Assembly: GCA_964523795.1 (NCBI GenBank)
Contig: CAZGAO010000006.1
Coordinates: 39,041-103,040 of the forward strand
From: SABY01 sp964523795
GTDB lineage: Bacteria; Bacteroidota; Bacteroidia; Bacteroidales; 4484-276
Length of the DNA: 64,000 nt
Reading direction: 5' to 3'
The position numbers and the translations under genes are program-made. The notes below the pieces were generated by a model. It made no database searches and had not been told where the DNA came from. It saw nothing but the letters and a program-made list of their open reading frames with translations. Shown one piece after another: positions 1-9,066 of this stretch (positions within the stretch are counted from its first letter, which is position 1; each line of letters opens with the position of its first letter).

Positions 1-311
1 TAAGGGAACTGGACACCAAGTACCGCGAAGATAAGCGGGCTGCCGATGACAAGTATAAAGCTGCCAGCAAAAAATACGACAAGGGCAAGAGCAATATCTC
101 GAAGGCAAAAGAAAAGTTAAAGACCGGAAAAACAAAAATGAAAACCGCACAAAAAGGCCTGGAAGAAGCCCAAGAGGCTTTGAGCGAACTTAATGGCGAA
201 AGTGAAGATATAATTAAGGATAACCAGGATGAAGATATAGACGAAGAACCCGGCGATTTGGACATCAGTAAAGACAAGAAAGAGAAGAAAAAGAAACGCG
301 ATAAAAAATAA
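1..311 (+). CDS. C-terminal end of a Lys/Glu-rich coiled-coil protein (5' truncated by window)
   Basis: The reading frame is open from the window edge (first full codon at position 3) to a TAA at 309-311, so only the C-terminal 102 residues are seen. They are extremely charged: runs of Lys, Glu and Asp with regularly spaced Ala and Leu, as expected of a long helix or coiled coil. An acidic stretch follows and the protein ends in a basic tail, KKKKRDKK. No domain is recognisable, and the charged composition alone does not give a function. About 100 nt separate it from the DUF1599 gene on the same strand. Confidence 0.6.
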   Translation, partial: RELDTKYREDKRAADDKYKAASKKYDKGKSNISKAKEKLKTGKTKMKTAQKGLEEAQEALSELNGESEDIIKDNQDEDIDEEPGDLDISKDKKEKKKKRDKK

Positions 312-411
312 ACAACTAACCGCCACACACAAGAAGAAGAATATCCGTGAATTCGTAAATTCGTGCATTCGTGGCATCTTTTATTAATGTCCGTGGCATT
401 TCTTATTAAAA

Positions 412-960
412 ATGACAAAAACCAACGAGCAGTTCGAAACTGCAATCAAGAAGTGCAGGGAAGTATTTACCAAGAAGATGATCGACTACGGCACCGCATG
501 GCGTATCCTGCGTACTTCCTCGCTCACCGATCAAATTTACATTAAGGCCAACCGCATACGCAGCATCGAGGAAAAAGCCCTGATGAAGGTGGACGAAGAT
601 GCCCAGGACGAATTTGTGGGTATCGTCAATTACGCCGTCATGGCACTTATCACGCTCGAACTGGGCAACGAAACCCGACTGGAACTGAAAGCCGACGAAG
701 CCCTCGATTTGTACAACAAGCACGTGTATGCCTCCATGTCGCTGATGCAAAACAAAAATCACGACTACGACGAGGCCTGGCGCAATATGCGCATCTCATC
801 GTACACCGACATCATTTTGATGAAGCTCCTGCGCACCAAGCAAATCGAAGACAACAAGGGCAAAACCCTGATCTCGGAAGGGCTGGATGCCAATTATCAC
901 GACATCGTCAACTATGCCTTGTTTGCCCTTATCAAATATCAGGAATTGGAAGATAAATAA
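412..960 (+). CDS. DUF1599 (nucleotide modification associated domain 1) protein
   Basis: This 182-residue cytoplasmic protein is built from two copies of one helical unit. The first (about 8-85) carries MIDYGTAWRILR...SLTDQI...IVNYAVMALI. The second (about 100-178) carries NHDYDEAWRNMRISSYTDII...IVNYALFALI. The repeated D-Y-x-x-A-W-R and I-V-N-Y-A motifs are the signature of DUF1599, a family linked by comparative genomics to nucleotide or base modification but without an assigned reaction. The full-length family in Bacteroidota is about this size, so the gene looks complete. It is followed 77 nt later by the DoxX/MauE-type gene, a pairing I recall as common in Bacteroides. The family call is firm; the function is unknown. 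Confidence 0.85.
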   Translation: MTKTNEQFETAIKKCREVFTKKMIDYGTAWRILRTSSLTDQIYIKANRIRSIEEKALMKVDEDAQDEFVGIVNYAVMALITLELGNETRLELKADEALDLYNKHVYASMSLMQNKNHDYDEAWRNMRISSYTDIILMKLLRTKQIEDNKGKTLISEGLDANYHDIVNYALFALIKYQELEDK

Positions 961-1037
961 GCCCAGTCAAAGCGACCTGCTCATTTTAACACGCAAACCT
1001 CTACCATTAAAAACCCATTAAAATAATTGACTTCAAG

Positions 1038-2309
1038 ATGCAAAATTCGTTTCTTAAAACATTAACCGGCTGGACAATTATCGCCACCGCACTATTTTCG
1101 GCCTTTCTTATCATTTATTTCGAGGACTATAGTTTATCCTTTCTGCTCTTTCTGATTTTTCAAATCATTGTAGTTTTTCGCTATCGCAAAGTTTTTTCGC
1201 CGGCTATGCTCCACACCAGCCGCATTTTACTTGGCCTACTGTTTTTGTATTCGGGCTTTGCAAAAGGCGTGGATCCCCTGGGAACGGCCTATCGCGTGGA
1301 AGATTATTTTATCGCCTTTGGCCTGAACTGGATGATGCCCTCGGCCTTGTTTTTCTCTTTCGTGCTCAATGCTGCAGAGCTGGTGCTAGGAGGGCTTTTG
1401 GTATTAAATATAAAACCCAAACTTACCGCCTGGCTGGTTTTGCTGATGATGGTATTTTTCACCATCACCACCTTCAACGATGCGCTTAACAATCCAGTGC
1501 CCGACTGCGGCTGTTTTGGCGATGCCCTGATCATGACCAACTGGGAGACTTTTTATAAAAACCTGGTGATTATGGTGCTGGTTTTTATTTTGTTTCTAAA
1601 TCGCAACCAAGTCAAAGATCCTTATCGCAAAAGTACCGGATGGACTTTGGGTTTCGCGCTTATTGCCGTGTTTATCACTTTTCAGTACCTTAACTACATC
1701 AACCTGCCTATGGTCGATTTCAGAACCTGGAAAGTGGGCAATCGCCTCTTCTCCGAAAATCCGCAGCCCGTCAAAAATTATCTCATTTATCAAAACAAAA
1801 ATACCGGCGAGATTAAAGAATACCTCTCACCCAATTATCCGTGGGACGACCCGACCTGGATGGAAGAATGGGAATATGTAAGCCAGCGCGTGGAGGATCC
1901 CAACCGGATTCCGGGAATGGATTTGGCTATCATCGATTTTAGTGGCCAGGACATTACCAATATGTATCTGAAAAATCCGGATTACCACTTTTTTGTGGTT
2001 GCCTGGAATTTGAATAAAACCGATGAGGGTGTCTTCGGCGAAATCCAGAAGCTATATAACAAAGCGGACGAAAACGGCTATTCCTTCATTGTGCTTACCG
2101 CCACCCTGGAAGAGAAAATTCAGCCCTTCCTCGAAAAAGAAAACCTTTCGTTCGACATCCCATTTTTCAATGCCGATGATATTGTGCTCAAAACCATGAT
2201 ACGCTCCAACCCCGGATTGATTTTGATTAAAAATGGTGAAGTCATCGACAAATGGCACTACAATCATTTTCCCGACTGGGAGGAAATGGAAGAAGATTAT
2301 CTGAAATAG
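1038..2309 (+). CDS. DoxX/MauE-type membrane protein with thioredoxin-like C-terminus (BT_3928 family)
   Basis: The protein has 423 residues. The N-terminal half (about 1-225) is hydrophobic with seven or so membrane segments. It includes the DoxX/MauE pattern, with the conserved ILLGLLFLYSGFAKGVDP segment near residue 65 and the cysteine motif PDCGCFGD near residue 155, which suggests a quinone- or thiol-linked redox role. The C-terminal half (about 290-423) is soluble and reads like a thioredoxin-fold domain (FFVVAWNLNKTDEGVFGEIQKL, later NPGLILIKNGEV), but no CxxC pair is present, so it is probably not an active thioredoxin. The layout matches the Bacteroides BT_3928 family. In Bacteroides these genes usually precede triosephosphate isomerase (from memory); here no tpiA follows. 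Confidence 0.8.
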   Translation: MQNSFLKTLTGWTIIATALFSAFLIIYFEDYSLSFLLFLIFQIIVVFRYRKVFSPAMLHTSRILLGLLFLYSGFAKGVDPLGTAYRVEDYFIAFGLNWMMPSALFFSFVLNAAELVLGGLLVLNIKPKLTAWLVLLMMVFFTITTFNDALNNPVPDCGCFGDALIMTNWETFYKNLVIMVLVFILFLNRNQVKDPYRKSTGWTLGFALIAVFITFQYLNYINLPMVDFRTWKVGNRLFSENPQPVKNYLIYQNKNTGEIKEYLSPNYPWDDPTWMEEWEYVSQRVEDPNRIPGMDLAIIDFSGQDITNMYLKNPDYHFFVVAWNLNKTDEGVFGEIQKLYNKADENGYSFIVLTATLEEKIQPFLEKENLSFDIPFFNADDIVLKTMIRSNPGLILIKNGEVIDKWHYNHFPDWEEMEEDYLK

Positions 2310-2758
2310 ATACATTTGTTTTCGATAGAATTTAATTTTGGGATTACCAATGACATGCTTTAATCAGAAACAGATTATTAGGAGATTCCTCACTGCGTTA
2401 CCAACGACATGTTTGTGTAAGAAGTTGGAGTAAAGGTTGCCAGAGAGACTTCTCAATCGCCCCAAAAGCTATCGAGGCTCTTCGAGGTGACAGGACTTTT
2501 GTAGAAGGGGGGTAGTTGAAAGGAAATATTCATATTTCCTTTTCCTTAGCGATCTTTGCGACCTTGGCGGTGGTTTTTTTAACCACAGGGGGCGCAAAGA
2601 ATTTTTCTAAAGAAAAATAAAATATTTATTTCTTGTACTGTAAATTTGTAACAAAGTAGCTTACCCCAATGCTTCGGGGGTATTTTGCCGGGAGAAATCC
2701 ATTTCATGATGTCATCTCCTCATTATGCTCAAAAAATTTGAAAACTAATAATACTTCA
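2310..2758. other. 449-nt intergenic region with an imperfect hairpin
   Basis: No coding region is supported. At 2554-2599 an imperfect hairpin is formed by CTTTGCG (2554-2560) with CGCAAAG (2593-2599) and, inside it, GTGGTT (2570-2575) with AACCAC (2581-2586), flanking a T run. It resembles decayed dispersed intergenic repeats rather than a factor-independent terminator, because no T tract follows the outer stem. Two GAC-ATG-containing half repeats (about 2350 and 2407) are also visible. Confidence 0.4.
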
Positions 2759-4402
2759 ATGAAAAACCTTACAGGAATTGCCTTTGTGCTCGCTCTCATT
2801 TTTTTAACTGCCTGCAACACCATGGAAAAATCGGATCTGATTATTAAAAATGCAAAAATCTACACTGTGAATGCCCAATTTGAAATGGCTGAAGCGATGG
2901 CCATTAAAGATGGTAAAATTCAAGCCATCGGCGGGAATGATGAGATTTTAGGGAAATACGATGCCGGACATATTTATGATATGGATGGCAAGCCGGTTTA
3001 TCCGGGATTTATCGATGCCCACTGTCATTTTTTGGGCTATGGGACAGGATTGCTCAAGCGTGCCGACCTTACCGGAACCCAATCCTTCGATGAGGTTTTG
3101 GAGCGCGTACAGGCTCATGCCGAAAAGTTCCCCTCCATAGCTTGGCTCGAAGGCCGGGGATGGGATCAAAACGACTGGCCCGAAAAAGAGTTCCCCAACA
3201 AAGAAAGGCTCGACCAACTGTTTCCCGACAAGCCGGTAATGCTCACCCGCATTGATGGCCACGCTGCCTTGGTTAACAGCAAGGCACTCCAACTGGCCGA
3301 CATTACTGTAACAACAAAAATTGAGGGCGGCGAAGTGCAAAGCAAAAGCGGCGTGCCTTCCGGCATTTTGATCGACAATGCCATGGAATTGGTTTATGAT
3401 AAAATACCTGCACCCGACAATCAACAAATAGCCGAAGCCCTGCTGGCCGCACAGAAGGAATGCTTTGCCGTGGGACTAACCAGCGTCCACGATGCCGGAC
3501 TTGAAACGAACGAAATAGCCGTGGTGGATTCGATGCAAAAGCAGGAATCCTTGCAAATGCGCATTTATGCCATGCTTAGCCCCACTGCCGAAAATTTTAA
3601 AACTTATGTTGAAAAAGGCACATACAAAACCGACCGCCTCAATGTGCGAAGCATAAAACTCTACGCCGATGGAGCACTTGGCTCACGCGGCGCGAAAATG
3701 CTGGCCGACTACAGCGATGATGCAGGAAACAGCGGCTTGATTTTGCGCAGTCCCGACTCGATTCGCGACATCTGCAAAACTGCCTACGAGAAGGGCTTCC
3801 AGATAAACACCCATGCCATTGGCGATTCGGCCAACCGGATGATGCTGCAACTTTACGGCGAAAGCCTGAAAGGCAAAAACGACCGCCGCTGGCGCATTGA
3901 ACACGCGCAGATCGTTGCCCCCGAAGATTTTGAACTTTTCGGCAAATACAGCATCGTGCCCTCGGTGCAGCCCACCCACGCTACCAGCGATATGTACTGG
4001 GCCGAAGACCGCGTTGGCCCCCAGCGCATCAAAGGTGCTTACGCCTACAAAAATCTCCTTGCCCAAAATGGATGGATTCCGCTGGGCACCGACTTCCCCA
4101 TCGAAAATATCAATCCGATTTATACCTTTTATGCCGCCGTGGCACGCAAAGATTTGAAGGGTTGGCCGCCGGAAGGTTTCCAGATGGAAAACGCCCTCTC
4201 GCGCGAAGAAAGTCTGAAAGGCATGACGATATGGGCGGCAAAGGCTGCCTTTGAAGAAAATGAAAAAGGCAGCCTGGAAGTAGGAAAAATGGCCGACTTT
4301 GTGGTACTGAGCGATGACATCATGCAAATACCCCTCGGAGATATTCCACAAGTGCAGGTGCTCAAAACCTTTTCGGGAGGAGCGGTGGTTTTTGGTAGGT
4401 AG
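2759..4402 (+). CDS. Amidohydrolase family lipoprotein (YtcJ-like, Amidohydro_3)
   Basis: A metal-dependent hydrolase of the YtcJ/exoenzyme-regulatory AepA group acting on an unknown amide or ester. I chose the ATG at 2759 rather than the upstream frame-open ATG at 2669, because it gives a clean lipoprotein signal (MKNLTGIAFVLALIFLTAC, Cys19 as lipid anchor). The protein has 547 residues. The metal motif DAHCHF is near residue 79, IDGHAALVNS near 165, LYADGALGSRGA near 305, NTHAIGDSANRM near 352, and GTDFPIENINP near 447. A C-terminal composite beta sandwich ends KMADFVVLSDD. Length and motifs match the family, so it should be active and probably periplasmic. It stands alone between two long intergenic gaps. 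Confidence 0.9.
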   Translation: MKNLTGIAFVLALIFLTACNTMEKSDLIIKNAKIYTVNAQFEMAEAMAIKDGKIQAIGGNDEILGKYDAGHIYDMDGKPVYPGFIDAHCHFLGYGTGLLKRADLTGTQSFDEVLERVQAHAEKFPSIAWLEGRGWDQNDWPEKEFPNKERLDQLFPDKPVMLTRIDGHAALVNSKALQLADITVTTKIEGGEVQSKSGVPSGILIDNAMELVYDKIPAPDNQQIAEALLAAQKECFAVGLTSVHDAGLETNEIAVVDSMQKQESLQMRIYAMLSPTAENFKTYVEKGTYKTDRLNVRSIKLYADGALGSRGAKMLADYSDDAGNSGLILRSPDSIRDICKTAYEKGFQINTHAIGDSANRMMLQLYGESLKGKNDRRWRIEHAQIVAPEDFELFGKYSIVPSVQPTHATSDMYWAEDRVGPQRIKGAYAYKNLLAQNGWIPLGTDFPIENINPIYTFYAAVARKDLKGWPPEGFQMENALSREESLKGMTIWAAKAAFEENEKGSLEVGKMADFVVLSDDIMQIPLGDIPQVQVLKTFSGGAVVFGR

Positions 4403-4449
4403 GCTTACTTCGTGCGTATGAAGTTTTTAAGAAACAAATTCCAAATAAA

Positions 4450-4481
4450 TTTGTAAGTATGTAACGCATTCGTTACTTTTG
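4450..4481 (+). promoter_or_regulatory. Bacteroidota-type promoter for the toxin-antitoxin pair
   Basis: TTTG at 4450-4453 and TACTTTTG at 4474-4481 match the -33 (TTTG) and -7 (TAnnTTTG) elements of Bacteroidota primary-sigma promoters, with a 20-nt spacer. The -7 box ends 4 nt before a GTG at 4486, so the transcript would start at or next to that codon. Confidence 0.6.
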
Positions 4482-4587
4482 CCTCGTGAGAGAAGTATTG
4501 ATTACACCGGAATGTTTAAATTTTATCGACAGTTAGGACAAAAGGCTTTCGCTTAAGTTTTTTCATCTGATTGTAGTCATCGGAGAA

Positions 4588-4815
4588 GTGAAAGTTGTTC
4601 ATTCAAATTTTGTGAAAAAATTGATAAATACGGACTTCTACGAACTCAGAATAAAAGCTGGATCTGAAGTTCGTGTAATCATGTTTACCATTGACCATTC
4701 AAACTTTACAGAATGCACTAGAGTTGTTTGCTTGAATGGTTTTAACAAAAAATCCAACAAGGATTACAAGAAAGCAATAAGGACAGCCGAAAAATTATTA
4801 AAGGACTATCTATAA
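4588..4815 (+). CDS. HigB/RelE-type toxin, N-terminus broken (Gp49-like)
   Basis: The intact ORF gives 75 residues: ...VVHSNFVKKLINTDFYELRIKAGSEVRVIMFTI... and ...VCLNGFNKKSNKDYKKAIRTAEKLL. This is the C-terminal two thirds of the HigB/Gp49-like ribosome-dependent mRNA interferase family. Family members are about 110 residues and begin with a segment like MREVLITPECLxFIDSL. Exactly that segment is encoded in the same frame from a GTG at 4486 (REVLITPECLNFIDS), but it is interrupted by TAG at 4534-4536. The break is either a nonsense change or two compensating single-base indels. The toxin is therefore probably inactive, unless translation from 4588 yields a functional core. The partner antitoxin starts 12 nt downstream. 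Confidence 0.7.
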   Translation: MKVVHSNFVKKLINTDFYELRIKAGSEVRVIMFTIDHSNFTECTRVVCLNGFNKKSNKDYKKAIRTAEKLLKDYL

Positions 4816-4827
4816 AAATGTGGAGCC

Positions 4828-5112
4828 ATGGAAAAACTAATAAATGCAAAGGAAATCCTTGATAAAAGGTTTGGTGAAATTGGAACTGAATCTCGTGAGA
4901 AATTCAGAGAAGAGTCATTTTCATTTTATTTCGGTGAAATAATTAAAACCCGTAGAAAGGAACTCAGATTAAGCCAAAATGAGCTGGCTGAACTAATTGG
5001 GAAAAAACGACCCTATATTTCAAGAATTGAAAATGGAGAAGACATCCGCTTGTCAAATTTTGCACTTATCGCAAACGCACTAAAACTATCAATACACTTG
5101 ACTGCAAAATAA
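4828..5112 (+). CDS. XRE-family antitoxin (HigA-like)
   Basis: A 94-residue DNA-binding protein. Residues about 35-90 form a helix-turn-helix of the lambda Cro/XRE type: IIKTRRKELRLSQNELAEL followed by IGKKRPYISRIENG. It is encoded 12 nt after the toxin, as in the toxin-first HigBA arrangement. It should neutralise the toxin and autorepress the promoter at 4450-4481. It looks complete even though the toxin is damaged, which is common in decaying modules because an antitoxin can persist. Its AT-rich composition matches the next gene more than the surrounding chromosome. Confidence 0.85.
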   Translation: MEKLINAKEILDKRFGEIGTESREKFREESFSFYFGEIIKTRRKELRLSQNELAELIGKKRPYISRIENGEDIRLSNFALIANALKLSIHLTAK

Positions 5113-5119
5113 AGCAAAG

Positions 5120-6256
5120 ATGAAAAGCACAATCTACATACTTTTCATAATCATTTTATTCTCAGCTTGTAAGACTGAAAACTCAGAATTAAATGGAAAG
5201 TGGCTTAATACAAATTTCAGTTTTCCACATACAATTACATTTATCGATTCAGTTTTTGTGATAAGTCCATCAGGAATCATCGACACAATTTCCTACGACA
5301 TCTCTCATAATACATTGCTAATTAATAGTCCATTTGAACGAGACATTGTTAAGCTGAATTACAAAGTGGATTTTGATACTCTTTTTACCATATCCACGAA
5401 TCTTGATTCTATCATTAGGCAAAAATATTATCGTGCTAAGTCAGGAGATTATTTCAGCGATATTAAAAGTTTTTTGGGAATTGATCTAAATTTACCATTA
5501 GGATATTCAGATAAAATTGGAAATTATAATATTTACAATTCAATATTCATTCCTACCCAAGAAAAAAATGATGATAAAATCAGCATCTATTTAAATAAAC
5601 AACTTGTCGTTCTTGACTCTTCGTTGCACAAAAGATTATTTCAATTAAGAGAACTTGATGAATTTTCAAACCACAAATTGATAGCACTCTATATTGATTC
5701 CGATGTAAGCTACAAAATTGTCAAAATCGTAAAAAATGAATTGAGAAAGGTTGGCTATTATAAAATTGCTTTTATCGGGAAAGGACAAAATCCTAAACAT
5801 TATGAATCATGCAGAGGCATCAAGCAAAAACTCCCTCCAATTTTTGATGAGGAAAATTATTTCATAGATCCCGATATTAGAAAATTTGAGGAAGCAAAAA
5901 GGCCTCCTATATCACAGAAATTTAAGAATGATATGGGAATAAATGAGGATTACCCAAATGTTTGCAACATTGAGATTATCAAAGACCAGATTTATTTGAA
6001 CGGACATCTTTATAAAACCAACCAATTCTATCAATTAATTACAGAAAAAAACTTACTCACGATAATATTAAGTATTGACAGTTTATCGGTTTATCAAACT
6101 TTTTACAAATTTATTGCCGAATATGATTCTTTGTATAAAATAAAAAAGAACCAAAAGTCTATGGATATTTACCAGAAAGAGTATAATCAATTAATTGATC
6201 GTGATGCTATTAAACAGATTAACAATATCACAGTAAGGAGGTTAATTGAAAAATAA
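5120..6256 (+). CDS. Unknown lipoprotein with an ExbD-like segment
   Basis: I do not recognise this 378-residue protein. It starts with a lipoprotein signal (MKSTIYILFIIILFSAC, Cys17). A beta-rich region near 25-100 resembles a lipocalin-like start (LNGKWLNTN). Residues about 153-222 (ISIYLNKQLVVLD..., then IALYIDSDVSYKIVKIVKNELRKVGYYKIAFIGKG) read like the periplasmic domain of ExbD/TolR proteins, in which a short strand is followed by D-x-x-V-x-Y-x-x-V...L...G. This is an inference from pattern only. Codon use is markedly AT-rich compared with the genes on either side, and it starts 7 nt after the antitoxin, so the three genes probably arrived together. Confidence 0.6.
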   Translation: MKSTIYILFIIILFSACKTENSELNGKWLNTNFSFPHTITFIDSVFVISPSGIIDTISYDISHNTLLINSPFERDIVKLNYKVDFDTLFTISTNLDSIIRQKYYRAKSGDYFSDIKSFLGIDLNLPLGYSDKIGNYNIYNSIFIPTQEKNDDKISIYLNKQLVVLDSSLHKRLFQLRELDEFSNHKLIALYIDSDVSYKIVKIVKNELRKVGYYKIAFIGKGQNPKHYESCRGIKQKLPPIFDEENYFIDPDIRKFEEAKRPPISQKFKNDMGINEDYPNVCNIEIIKDQIYLNGHLYKTNQFYQLITEKNLLTIILSIDSLSVYQTFYKFIAEYDSLYKIKKNQKSMDIYQKEYNQLIDRDAIKQINNITVRRLIEK

Positions 6257-6330
6257 AGGAATTTATTGAATTCCCTTATTTTTGCCATCATTCGTTGGTA
6301 GTTGATCGCATTTAATCTCTGGAAATTATT

Positions 6331-8988
6331 ATGGAAAATCCCGGCTCAGTACTTATCAAAAAACAACTCCAGGAGCTTTCGCATCGCTCAGGCTCGTCCA
6401 ATCTGATTTATCGTCAGGGGCACAGCCTGTATCTTAACGGGCAATGCACCCGCCTCTCCTCGTCCGAGAATCATTTCGAGTTTTCGGTTAACGATAAATA
6501 TGGTGACTACCTCGTGAAAATTGACACCGGCGATACGCTGACCGCCACCTGCGAATGCGAAGCCGGAACGATATGCCGCCATCGCGCTGCCGCCCTGCTG
6601 CAGCTCCATGAGCTTATCAAAATTGATGAGGAAGAAATTCCGGCCAGTGGCATCAAATATACCCGTAGCGGAATGATAAAACGCGTGGTAGAAGAACGGA
6701 AAACCAAAGCCCTGCGCGCCAATTATACTATTCAGTACGCTGACAATGCCTACGGCGAGCACCTGCTTACCAACGAGCGCGGCATCCAGTACAAGCTCAC
6801 CTTTCGCGACATCGAACGCAGGCACGGCTATTGCTCGTGCCCCGACTACAAAACCAACAAGCTGGGCACCTGCAAGCACCTGATTTTTGCCTTTGAGAAA
6901 TATCTGAAAGATCCTGAACTGGAAAAAGAACCTTTGCCCAAATATCCCTTTATCGAAGTCTTTCTGAATCCTTTTAGGGATTATAAAATCAGTTGGTTTT
7001 ATCCCGAAAAAATATTTGGCGAAGTGGCAGAGCTTTTTTATCGCTACTTTGGCAACAAGCGATTTATCGAAGACGAGGAAGCGGAGCAACTGCTGGGCTT
7101 TTTTAATAACCTAGACAAACACAAGCAAATTCTGGTGCGCCCCGAGGTATATGAAAAAGTAGATAAAATATCAGAACTGGTGGCACTGCGCCGTATCGAA
7201 AAAACGCAAAAGCTCGACCTCTCGCTCCTGAAAACCCAGCTTCTTCCCTACCAGCGGCAGGGTGTCGAATTTGCCACTTTTAAAAAAGGATCCCTAATCG
7301 CCGATGAAATTGGCCTGGGAAAAGCAGTACAAGCCATCGCTACCGCCCTGATGAAAAAGCTGATTTTTGGCTTTAACAGCACCTTGATAATCTGCCCGGC
7401 ATTAATGAAAACACAGTGGAAGCAAGCGATAGAAAGCCTGTGCGCCGAAAAGGCAAGCATTGTGGAAGGCAACAGCGAAGAGCGCAATGCCATTTATGCT
7501 GACCCCGGGATATTTTTTAAAATCGTGAGCTACGAAACCATGATGCGGGATAAGCAGATCATCCGAAAAACTGCGGTGGATTTTATCGTCCTCGACGAGG
7601 CCGAACGCATCCGAAATTATGCCTCGGCCACGGCATCGGTCATCAAATCGATACCCCGCAAGCACGCTCTGGTGTTAAGCGACACGCCCATCGAATCGGA
7701 GCTGATCGATCTTTATTCCATTATTCTATTTGTAGATTCAGACTTGCTGACACCGCTGTGGGAATTTTCGTACCAGCATTGCTATTTCGATTCGCAAAGT
7801 AATAATACCATCGTAGGCTATTATAATCTTGAGGAATTAAAAGAAAGACTAAAGCCGGTGCTCATCAAGCGTGAACGGCAGGAGGTGCTCAAACAACTGC
7901 CCAACATCAACCAAATAAACATCCCGGTAAGGCTCTCGGCTTATCAAAAAAAATTGCACATCACTTATGCCCGCGAGATATTAAACCTGGCCCAAAAAAA
8001 AGTCATCAGTGCCTACGACCTGCAAAAAACCCAGGCGATTATAAAAAATATGCGCATGAGCATCAATTCCACTTTCTTGATCGATGATGCCAGCAACATC
8101 GCGCCCAAGCTCGATGAGTTGAAGCATATCCTGGCCTATAAGCTCCACATCAAAAAAAGCCAAACCAAAACCGTGATATTTACCGAGTGGGATAAAATGG
8201 TGAACATCATCGCCCGGATGCTGCGTCTAAGCAAGATTTCCTTTGTGGATGTAAGTCAGCAAGTCGGGCTTGAAGACCAAAAAAGAAGCTTTGCGCAATT
8301 TGTAGCTAACCCCGATTTGCGGATATTCCTTTGTACCCCCGGGGTGGCGCAAGCCATCGACCTGGCGGCGATTGATACGGTGATAAACATGGAAGTGCCC
8401 GCCAATGCCAACGAAAAAAATAAACGCCTCGGCAGTATCGACAGCCTGCGCAACAGAAAAACCAAACTTACCATCATCAATTTAATTGGCGATAATTCGC
8501 TTGAGGCTCAGTTGGCCGGGGGACTTGAAATAAACCTGGAGCCAAAACAAAACCCGGGTACTTCCGGCCAGACCGACCACCCTGCCGAGCTTGCCGGGAT
8601 TTTGCAAAAAGGTTTCACCGATGCACTTTCGCACACCATCGAACAAATGATACTTAGCGATGAGCCTTCAGGTAGCGAAAGCAAATCCCCTCCAGGCCAA
8701 ATGAAACTGGACTTTACCGGCGAGGAGGAAAACTTTGTCCCGGCCTACTTCCCCATTTCCAAAACTTTGCCAGAGAAAAGCTTTGTCGAAAAAGCAGGGA
8801 ATACTATTAGCACCGATGTAGGTAGAATTGATGCCCGCGAAATAGATGCAATCCTGAAAAGCGGTCTTGAGTTTTTATCCCAACTACTCAAGCTAAGCAC
8901 GGGCAAAGACCTCATGCTGCAAAAGGAGGATCTGCACTTCGATCCGGAATCTGGCGAAATTACTTTGAAATTTAAAATCCCGCAGTAG
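6331..8988 (+). CDS. SNF2-family helicase-like protein with two SWIM zinc fingers; helicase motifs degenerate
   Basis: The protein has 885 residues. Two SWIM-type zinc-binding motifs come first: C74-x-C76-x5-C82-x-H84 and C168-x-C170...C181-x-H183. A SNF2/RapA-like double RecA core follows (about 300-730), then a poorly conserved tail to 885. Overall collinearity with bacterial SNF2 helicases is clear (LLPYQRQGVEFA, LIICPALMKTQWK, LKPVLIKRERQEVLKQLP, NMRMSINSTFLI). The catalytic motifs are altered: the P-loop reads GLGKA instead of GLGKT, motif II is DEAE, motif III is LSDTP instead of LTGTP, motif V is CTPGVAQAIDL, and motif VI keeps one of three arginines (KRLGSIDSLRN). I infer loss of ATP hydrolysis, perhaps leaving a nucleic-acid or protein scaffold. 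A possible -7 box TATTTTTG lies at 6277-6284. Confidence 0.8.
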   Translation: MENPGSVLIKKQLQELSHRSGSSNLIYRQGHSLYLNGQCTRLSSSENHFEFSVNDKYGDYLVKIDTGDTLTATCECEAGTICRHRAAALLQLHELIKIDEEEIPASGIKYTRSGMIKRVVEERKTKALRANYTIQYADNAYGEHLLTNERGIQYKLTFRDIERRHGYCSCPDYKTNKLGTCKHLIFAFEKYLKDPELEKEPLPKYPFIEVFLNPFRDYKISWFYPEKIFGEVAELFYRYFGNKRFIEDEEAEQLLGFFNNLDKHKQILVRPEVYEKVDKISELVALRRIEKTQKLDLSLLKTQLLPYQRQGVEFATFKKGSLIADEIGLGKAVQAIATALMKKLIFGFNSTLIICPALMKTQWKQAIESLCAEKASIVEGNSEERNAIYADPGIFFKIVSYETMMRDKQIIRKTAVDFIVLDEAERIRNYASATASVIKSIPRKHALVLSDTPIESELIDLYSIILFVDSDLLTPLWEFSYQHCYFDSQSNNTIVGYYNLEELKERLKPVLIKRERQEVLKQLPNINQINIPVRLSAYQKKLHITYAREILNLAQKKVISAYDLQKTQAIIKNMRMSINSTFLIDDASNIAPKLDELKHILAYKLHIKKSQTKTVIFTEWDKMVNIIARMLRLSKISFVDVSQQVGLEDQKRSFAQFVANPDLRIFLCTPGVAQAIDLAAIDTVINMEVPANANEKNKRLGSIDSLRNRKTKLTIINLIGDNSLEAQLAGGLEINLEPKQNPGTSGQTDHPAELAGILQKGFTDALSHTIEQMILSDEPSGSESKSPPGQMKLDFTGEEENFVPAYFPISKTLPEKSFVEKAGNTISTDVGRIDAREIDAILKSGLEFLSQLLKLSTGKDLMLQKEDLHFDPESGEITLKFKIPQ

Positions 8989-9066
8989 CTATGGTGCAGG
9001 ATACCGAAATACCCAATTTCGTATATCCAAACCGGGATTAATAAATTGTGATACGCCTTTTTTAAC

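Noticed and set aside
2669..2758. 30-residue N-terminal extension of the amidohydrolase
   Set aside because: The ATG at 2759 gives a perfect lipoprotein signal, which the longer form would hide.
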